A stretch of 64,000 nucleotides of DNA. Origin: Anaerohabitans sp964387285. Its GTDB lineage: Bacteria; Zhuqueibacterota; Zhuqueibacteria; Residuimicrobiales; Residuimicrobiaceae. Each line of letters starts with the position of its first letter. Position 1 is the stretch's first letter. Location of the stretch: contig CAYLWO010000021.1 in assembly GCA_964387285.1 (NCBI GenBank), positions 4,071-68,070 on the forward strand, written 5' to 3'. The notes beneath the pieces were generated by a model. It was given only the letters and a program-made list of their open reading frames with translations. It had not been told where the DNA came from and ran no database searches. The position numbers and the translations under genes are program-made. This document shows, one piece after another, positions 59,231 through 64,000 of this stretch.

Positions 59231-59734
59231 TTAAATAAAAGGCAAAGAATCGGTCTTGTACAACTTTTCCCAGGTCTCCTGTGAAATCAGGGCAAAGAGG
59301 ATCAACGTTGCCAGTTCGGTGTAAAGAGTGGAAAAGAGAATACGCAGCCACAGCGCGGCCGGCATCCATTGTCCAGCCAATGACAATACGGTAAATAGCA
59401 AAAGATTGTTCAACAAAGCAATGCCCATTACGCGCACCGCAGCGGCGTATGAGTGATGAAATGCGCGTTCGCTCAGAAAAGTTCCGGCAACAAATGCGGA
59501 CACGGATCGTGCCAAGGCCCCGGCGCCCAACAACGAAGGGGTCAAAAGATCTTCCACCAGGCCGGCGATAAATCCCCAGACCGTGGCGCGGCGGCGCCCT
59601 TCCCGCATGCTGATGTAACACAGCGCAATAATCAGTAAATCGGGTTTAACGCCCTGTATCGCAATCAAATCGCCCAAAGCCAGCTGCCCGACCAGGGCCA
59701 GAATCAGCAGCGCGGCATAAAAAACGTACTTCAC
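59231..59734 (-). CDS. mreD: Rod-shape-determining protein MreD
   Basis: A 167-residue inner-membrane protein with five membrane segments. 'PDLLIIALCYISMREGRRRATVWGFIAGLVEDLLTPSLLGAG' is the conserved MreD region. It spans the membrane and links MreC to the elongasome. The start is GTG with a strong GGAGG 5 bases upstream, overlapping the end of mreC, so the two are coupled. The gene order mreC-mreD-PBP2-rodA is standard. Confidence 0.92.
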   Translation of the reverse strand: MKYVFYAALLILALVGQLALGDLIAIQGVKPDLLIIALCYISMREGRRRATVWGFIAGLVEDLLTPSLLGAGALARSVSAFVAGTFLSERAFHHSYAAAVRVMGIALLNNLLLFTVLSLAGQWMPAALWLRILFSTLYTELATLILFALISQETWEKLYKTDSLPFI

Positions 59735-59735
59735 T

Positions 59736-60545
59736 TCAGCCTCCGGCTTTTGGCTTGACGGTTGGGGTCATGATAAAAACCTCTTCCAGCCGGCTGAAAT
59801 CCAAACGTGGTTTCACATATATTTTCTGAAAAAGACCGGCATGCGCATCATCGATCATGGAAACCAGGCCGATTTTGAGTCCGGTGGGAAAAAGAGAATT
59901 CTGTCCAGAGGTTACTATCCAATCCCCTACCCTGACATCAGCGCTCAGGGACACCCCGGTGAGCAATCCCGAATCGAATCCGGTCCATTGAAACATGCCC
60001 ATCACACGGCTGCGCTGGTCCAGAGCGGCCACGCGAAAGTTGCGGTCAGTCAGCAATTGCACCACGGAATAATCGGCAGTCGTGCGAATCACCTTTCCCA
60101 CCAAACCGTCGGCGGAGACCACCGGCATATCAATCCGTACGCCCTGGTCATGGCCCAGATTCAACATGATGGTAGCCATGCCGCTTTGATTGCTGGAGCC
60201 GATGAGACGGGCCGGCATCAGGCGAACCTGGCTGGCTTGAGCAAAGCCGACCATTTCACGCAGCCGCATATTTTCGTAATGCGCTTCGGCCAACTGCGAG
60301 TTGCGAATTTGCAGCATGGCATTCTGATGCCGCAGCATGCTGTTTTCCTGATACACATTGCGCCAGCGACCCAGCGAAGCAAAAGGTTCCGCCAGGCGAC
60401 CGATGATCTCCAAACTGGCGCCCTGCAGGACGCCCGCCTGTCCGCTCTGATCTGCAAAAAACATCAAAGCAATGGCCAGAACGATCGCCAACGCCAGCAC
60501 CAGATAATCAAATTTGTTGGCGGTTATTTTTTTTAATTGCAGCAA
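59736..60545 (-). CDS. mreC: Rod-shape-determining protein MreC, TTG start
   Basis: A 269-residue protein with one N-terminal membrane segment (about 15-32), a coiled coil (about 60-95) and the MreC beta-domain ('IMLNLGHDQGVRIDMPVVSADGLVGKVIRT', 'RNFRVAALDQRSRVMGMFQW', 'DVRVGDWIVTSGQNSLFPTGLKIGLV'). It scaffolds the elongasome in the periplasm. The first codon is TTG 60545 with AGGA 9 bases before it; ATG 60553-ish lies in another frame. mreB, usually immediately upstream, is missing; the upstream gene is lpxH. Confidence 0.92.
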   Translation of the reverse strand: MLQLKKITANKFDYLVLALAIVLAIALMFFADQSGQAGVLQGASLEIIGRLAEPFASLGRWRNVYQENSMLRHQNAMLQIRNSQLAEAHYENMRLREMVGFAQASQVRLMPARLIGSSNQSGMATIMLNLGHDQGVRIDMPVVSADGLVGKVIRTTADYSVVQLLTDRNFRVAALDQRSRVMGMFQWTGFDSGLLTGVSLSADVRVGDWIVTSGQNSLFPTGLKIGLVSMIDDAHAGLFQKIYVKPRLDFSRLEEVFIMTPTVKPKAGG

Positions 60546-60586
60546 AAAGAAGCATCCTGTTTTAGATTTTTACACGTCGGTCCCGA

Positions 60587-61339
60587 CTAGGGTGCGATTT
60601 TTTTCGCCTCGCCGTCCCAGTGATACAGCGCGGGTTGGCCGTTTACAATTTCGGCAAAGGTAAAAGCTTTAATCCAGTCTCCGGCGTTCACATACCAGCC
60701 ATGCTTATACGGCATACACGCCGGCATATGGGAATGGCCCAGCACCACCAGATCGTACCCCTGTTCGATTTTTTGAAAAGCAAAAGTGCGATAGTCCTGG
60801 TCGGTTTTAAAACAATCCGCTTTCTCCGCATTGCGGCTCATCTGCGAGAAAAAAAGCGCCAACGGCACGCCCAGGTCCGGGTGCAGCAAACGATACAAAA
60901 AAACATTAACGGGATGACGCAATACTCTTTTCAATGCGCGATAGCCGTAGTCTTTTTTGATCAGACCATCGCCGTGACGCAAATAGATTTTTTTCCCCGC
61001 TTGTTCCAGTTCGAGATCATCGCGATGCAGATGCAGGCCCACCTCCTGTTGCAGAAAAGAGCCCAGCCAAAAATCATGATTGCCGGCGATGTAATCGATG
61101 CGGACGCCGCTGCGAACCAGCAACGACAATTGCGCGAGAATGCTGAAATGGCGGCGTGGAACCGCGTGACGATATTCAAACCAGAAATCGAACAGATCGC
61201 CGCAAATGATCAACCGGCCGGGCGGCGCAATGCGGGAGCGGAGAAACGAGTGCAGCAAATCCGTTTTGATCAGCTCTGCTGTTGCACTCTGTGCGCCCAA
61301 ATGGGCATCTGATAGTACTACCAGTTTTTCATCCGTCAT
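60587..61339 (-). CDS. lpxH: UDP-2,3-diacylglucosamine diphosphatase-like phosphoesterase (LpxH type)
   Basis: A 250-residue metallophosphoesterase: 'VVLSDAHLGA' (D-x-H), 'IICGDLFDFWFE' (G-D-x-x-D), 'YIAGNHDFWLG' (G-N-H-D) and 'VVLGHSHMPA' (G-H-x-H) give the dinuclear metal site. The 'DFWFE' and 'LYLRHGDG' pattern fits UDP-diacylglucosamine hydrolases, which cut UDP-2,3-diacylglucosamine to lipid X in lipid A synthesis. ATG 61339 gives a normal N-terminus; the frame's first codon is GTG 61393, without a Shine-Dalgarno. It implies an outer membrane with lipid A. Other metallophosphoesterase functions are possible. Confidence 0.85.
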   Translation of the reverse strand: MTDEKLVVLSDAHLGAQSATAELIKTDLLHSFLRSRIAPPGRLIICGDLFDFWFEYRHAVPRRHFSILAQLSLLVRSGVRIDYIAGNHDFWLGSFLQQEVGLHLHRDDLELEQAGKKIYLRHGDGLIKKDYGYRALKRVLRHPVNVFLYRLLHPDLGVPLALFFSQMSRNAEKADCFKTDQDYRTFAFQKIEQGYDLVVLGHSHMPACMPYKHGWYVNAGDWIKAFTFAEIVNGQPALYHWDGEAKKIAP

Positions 61340-61574
61340 ACTGAACTTGCCCGGACCGTAGATCAACACTTTTCTTCGCTGCCGCAAAAACACCGGCTGT
61401 CATGGATACAGCACTCCAATTTATATTTAGTTATAAATTTAACCAACTTGACAATTAAATGCAAGAAGGAACTTGGCCGGTGCGCGCAAAAAAAAAGTTG
61501 CAAGGAAGATATAAGTTGACTATTTTACGTACGATAGAATTTTCAAAAAAATCTCTAAATCAAAAAGGACGGTT

Positions 61575-61865
61575 ATGGAAGCATTGGGTTTGATAGAGAC
61601 CAAAGGACTGGTGGCAGCCATCGAAGCGGCCGACGCCATGGTCAAAGCGGCACAGGTAATGCTGGTTGGTTCGGAAAAAGTGGGCGGCGGTCTGGTAACC
61701 GTCATCGTTCGCGGCGATGTGGGCGCCGTAAAAGCAGCGACCGACGCCGGTTCTGCCGCAGCAGAAAAAGTCGGCGAACTGGTTTCCGTACATGTGATTC
61801 CGCGCCCGCATAACGACGTCGAAATGCTATTGCCAAAAGGCGGCGCCGGCAAAACGGTCAGCTGA
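61575..61865 (+). CDS. Bacterial microcompartment shell protein, BMC-H type
   Basis: A 96-residue protein typical of hexamer-forming shell subunits (PduA/EutM/CcmK group). 'EALGLIETKGLVAAIEAADAM' starts the fold; 'KVGGGLVTVIVRGDVGAVKAATDAG' holds the pore loop V-G-G-G that lines the central opening, of the EutM-like kind; the C-terminal 'VHVIPRPHNDVEMLLP' is the usual last helix. AAGGA is about 5 bases before the ATG. No other shell, encapsulated enzyme or vertex protein is within the window; it is followed by ispE 22 bases on. A lone shell gene in such a setting is unusual. Confidence 0.96.
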   Translation: MEALGLIETKGLVAAIEAADAMVKAAQVMLVGSEKVGGGLVTVIVRGDVGAVKAATDAGSAAAEKVGELVSVHVIPRPHNDVEMLLPKGGAGKTVS

Positions 61866-61886
61866 TACGGCGGCGCGCGAACGATC

Positions 61887-62759
61887 ATGATCACAGTTCC
61901 GGCGTTTGCTAAAATTAATCTCTGCCTGAGGATCATGGCTAAACGGCCGGACGGCTATCATGATCTGCAGACCATCTTTCAGGAGATCAGTCTGAAGGAT
62001 GAATTGACTTTTTCCCCGCGACCCTCGGGCGTGGAAATCACCGTCAGTGATAACCGGTGTCCGGCTGACCGGAACAATCTGGCACATAAAGCGGCAATCC
62101 TGCTGCAAGAGCGAACCGGCGTTGCCAAAGGCGTTGCCATTCATATCCAAAAAAACATCCCCATCGGCGCCGGCCTGGGCGGCGGCAGCAGTGATGCCGC
62201 AGCGACATTAAAAGCGCTTAATCAATTGTGGGACTTGGCATTAGACCGTAGTGACCTGGCGCAATTGGCAGGACAAATAGGCGCTGATGTCGCTTTTTTC
62301 ATCCACGGCGCTACCGCTTTGGGTACTGGTAAAGGCGAACAACTGACAGCGCTGCACATTCCAGGTGCGTATTGGGGCGTGCTTCTTTACCCCGGATTCG
62401 GCGTATCTACATCGTGGGCGTACCAAAATTTCAAATTAAACTTGACAAAGAGGTCAGAAAACAGTAAATTATATAGCTTGACCGATCTTTGCAATGACCG
62501 TTCATCCTGGCAAAACCTTTTTGTTAACGACCTGGAAAAAGTGGTCTTTGAAGAGTATCCGGAGCTCGACCATTTGCGCAATCAGCTCGCAACTGCCGGC
62601 GCGTTTTTCAGCCGCATGTCCGGCAGCGGCTCCAGCATATTTGGTTTGTTCGACACTCGAGCCCGTGCCGAGAAAGCTTTACTCGGTGTTGGCGTTTCCT
62701 GCCAACGATTTCTCTTTACACCTGTTACCGACCATCGGGATCCGGCGTCAGACGCCTGA
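61887..62759 (+). CDS. ispE: 4-diphosphocytidyl-2-C-methyl-D-erythritol kinase
   Basis: A 290-residue GHMP kinase that phosphorylates CDP-ME in the methylerythritol-phosphate route to isoprenoids. 'AFAKINLCLRIMAKRPDGYHDL' is the N-terminal signature; the GHMP ATP loop is 'PIGAGLGGGSSDAAATLKAL'; 'GADVAFFIHG' and the C-terminal 'SRMSGSGSSIFGLF' complete the fold. It starts 22 bases after the BMC gene and is followed by a tRNA after 9 bases. The same route makes undecaprenyl carriers for the glycan locus. Confidence 0.95.
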   Translation: MITVPAFAKINLCLRIMAKRPDGYHDLQTIFQEISLKDELTFSPRPSGVEITVSDNRCPADRNNLAHKAAILLQERTGVAKGVAIHIQKNIPIGAGLGGGSSDAAATLKALNQLWDLALDRSDLAQLAGQIGADVAFFIHGATALGTGKGEQLTALHIPGAYWGVLLYPGFGVSTSWAYQNFKLNLTKRSENSKLYSLTDLCNDRSSWQNLFVNDLEKVVFEEYPELDHLRNQLATAGAFFSRMSGSGSSIFGLFDTRARAEKALLGVGVSCQRFLFTPVTDHRDPASDA

Positions 62760-62768
62760 TGCCAACAC

Positions 62769-62844
62769 TGGGGCGTCGTCAAGTGGCTAAGACACGGGAC
62801 TTTGATTCCCGCATACGGAGGTTCGAATCCTTCCGCCCCAGCCA
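62769..62844 (+). tRNA. tRNA-Gln (anticodon UUG)
   Basis: A 76-base cloverleaf: acceptor stem TGGGGCG / CGCCCCA, anticodon stem CGGGA / TCCCG around the seven-base loop CTTTGAT (anticodon TTG), T-arm with GTTCGAATCC, and the CCA end encoded in the DNA after discriminator G. It reads CAA and, by wobble, CAG. Confidence 0.95.
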
Positions 62845-62872
62845 TCGTTTTCCTGGTGAACGGTATTTACAT

Positions 62873-62906
62873 GACGAAGATCGACTCGGTTTTCGTCTTT
62901 TTTTTT
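62873..62906 (+). terminator. Rho-independent terminator after tRNA-Gln
   Basis: GACGAA (62873-62878) pairs with TTCGTC (62892-62897), followed by nine T (62898-62906). It ends the ispE/tRNA transcript 29 bases past the tRNA. Confidence 0.8.
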
Positions 62907-62946
62907 GGCGAATTCCTTTCATCTTGACAATTATTGAGGCATAAAG

Positions 62947-63924
62947 ATGACCAGCACCGGCAGAAGCCTTCGTGAAGCCAAATTGTTTTCCGGCCGCTCG
63001 AATCTTCCTTTGGCTGCCAAAATTGCCAAGGCCTTCGGCAAAGAGCTCGGACAGATTACAATAAAGAATTTTTCCGACGGCGAGATCTGGGTCAAGTTTG
63101 AAGAGAACATCCGCGGCACCGATGTTTTTCTCATTCAGCCGACCAACGCGCCCAGCGATAATCTGTTGGAACTGCTGATCATGATCGACGCAGCCAAACG
63201 GGCGTCCGCCTATCGCATCACCGCGGTCATTCCCTATTTCGGTTATGCCCGGCAGGATCGCAAAGATCAACCGCGGGTTTCCATCACCGCCAAGCTGGTG
63301 GCGGATTTGATCGAGCAAACCGGCGCTGATCGCATTCTGGTTATGGATTTGCACACGCCGCAAATTCAGGGCTATTTCAACATTCCGGTAGACCATTTAT
63401 ACGGCTCTGGAATTTTCGTCGATCATTTTAAAAAAAGCATGCACCTCGGCAATGTGGTGGTCGCTTCGCCGGATATCGGCGGCATTCACATGGCGCGTTC
63501 GTATGCCCGCCGGCTCAACACGTCGTTGGTCATGCTGGACAAAATTCGCACCAAGCACAACCTCTGCGAGGTCAGCCATCAATTAATCGGCGATGTGGCG
63601 GGCAAAGATGTTCTGCTGGTTGACGATCTGGTGGATACCGGCGGCACCTTGTGCAAAGGAGCGCAACTGTTGCATGAAAAAGGCGCCAAGCATATTTATG
63701 TGGCCGCCACGCACGGCATTCTGTCGGGTCAGGCGTCAACAAATCTGCAAGAGTCGAATATTACGCGATTGTACTTTTCCGACTCGGTAGAAGTAAGAGA
63801 GGATAAGAAAGCGGCAAAATTCGAATTTTTATCCGTAGCGCCGCTTTTAGCCGAAGGCATAAAACGTATTCACGAAGAACGGTCTATTTCAGATCTGTTT
63901 CCTGAAAAAGGACCGATTTTATAA
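62947..63924 (+). CDS. prs: Ribose-phosphate pyrophosphokinase
   Basis: Makes PRPP from ribose-5-phosphate and ATP. 325 residues, class I. 'FSGRSNLPLAAKIA', 'FSDGEIWVKFEENIRGTDVFLIQ', the ATP-binding 'YFGYARQDRKDQPR', metal-binding 'DLHTPQIQGYFNIPVDHLY' and the PRPP loop 'VLLVDDLVDTGGTLC' are all present. GAGG lies about 9 bases before the ATG. TTGACA at about 62924 might be a promoter -35 but no clear -10 follows. rplY follows on the same strand after 29 bases, as in many genomes. Confidence 0.97.
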   Translation: MTSTGRSLREAKLFSGRSNLPLAAKIAKAFGKELGQITIKNFSDGEIWVKFEENIRGTDVFLIQPTNAPSDNLLELLIMIDAAKRASAYRITAVIPYFGYARQDRKDQPRVSITAKLVADLIEQTGADRILVMDLHTPQIQGYFNIPVDHLYGSGIFVDHFKKSMHLGNVVVASPDIGGIHMARSYARRLNTSLVMLDKIRTKHNLCEVSHQLIGDVAGKDVLLVDDLVDTGGTLCKGAQLLHEKGAKHIYVAATHGILSGQASTNLQESNITRLYFSDSVEVREDKKAAKFEFLSVAPLLAEGIKRIHEERSISDLFPEKGPIL

Positions 63925-63953
63925 TAACCCTATATCATTTTTGAGGAAATCTC

Positions 63954-64000
63954 ATGGCTGAAACTGTCATTGAAGCAAAACGCCGCACCCATTCCGGTTC
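63954..64000 (+). CDS. rplY: 50S ribosomal protein L25/Ctc, N-terminus (cut by window edge)
   Basis: The first 15 codons from ATG 63954 read 'AETVIEAKRRTHSG', the usual start of L25/Ctc, with GAGG 7-8 bases upstream. Position behind prs supports it. The rest lies outside the window. Confidence 0.75.
   Translation, partial: MAETVIEAKRRTHSG

Noticed and set aside
1..64000. CRISPR array, intact insertion sequence, prophage or rRNA operon
   Set aside because: No regularly spaced direct repeats, transposase, integrase, phage structural gene or rRNA sequence was found. The integrase-like winged helix at 51531 belongs to a STAS protein, not to a transposase.

Overview
The window looks like a chromosome segment from a Gram-negative, diderm, rod-shaped bacterium of the FCB superphylum, most like candidate-phylum lineages near KSB1 or Calditrichota. 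This is an inference from gene content: a PorV/PorQ-type outer-membrane protein, a metalloprotease/TolB-propeller/Omp85 fusion, PEGA and PQQ-propeller envelope proteins, secreted proteins with invasin-type Ig repeats, LpxH-type lipid A synthesis and an MreCD-PBP2-RodA elongasome. A search with GuaB or ribosomal proteins would settle the placement. No prophage, CRISPR array or intact insertion sequence was seen.

Layout. Positions 1-6.4 kb hold the end of a LytTR response regulator, a broken CPBP-protease gene, a lytic transglycosylase, hutH, guaB, a toxin-antitoxin locus whose toxin is frameshifted, and rpsT (minus strand). From 6.4 to 12.4 kb (plus strand) come a GNAT-like protein and a tightly packed envelope operon (protease/propeller/barrel, PQQ-propeller lipoprotein, PEGA protein). 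From 12.6 to 15.3 kb (minus) are a PorV/PorQ-like protein, a threonine/serine dehydratase and a decayed GNAT remnant. Positions 15.5-17.8 kb hold a three-gene plus-strand operon: CDP-alcohol phosphotransferase, radical SAM protein and VTT membrane protein. A repeat-rich, A+T-rich islet follows (17.8-19.6 kb) with one unrecognised gene.

From 19.6 to 52.3 kb almost everything is on the minus strand and concerns glycans. Read in the direction of transcription it starts with a STAS regulator, Wza-like export protein, Wzc-like tyrosine autokinase, sugar epimerase, polyprenyl-phosphate sugar-1-phosphate transferase, glycosyltransferases, AsnB, a GlpD-like dehydrogenase, methyltransferases, a YbhN-type flippase-like protein and GT-C membrane proteins. 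Next comes a translationally coupled block of GT2, DUF362, PaaK-like adenylase and FAD oxidoreductase, then a hexapeptide acyltransferase. It ends in three very large secreted proteins (an alpha/alpha-barrel-like enzyme, a DUF5060 glycosidase and a PHP-domain/Ig-repeat protein) that share one C-terminal module. This reads as a surface-polysaccharide locus with an adjacent glycan-processing locus.

Positions 52.7-61.3 kb (minus) contain a glycogen-synthase-like protein that has lost both active-site loops, a CpoB-like TPR lipoprotein, lgt, rodA, PBP2, mreD, mreC and lpxH. Three genes in a row (mreC, mreD, PBP2) appear to use non-ATG starts. Positions 61.5-64 kb (plus) hold a solitary bacterial-microcompartment shell gene, ispE, tRNA-Gln(UUG), prs and the start of rplY. 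A short palindromic repeat family with terminal inverted repeats is scattered between genes.
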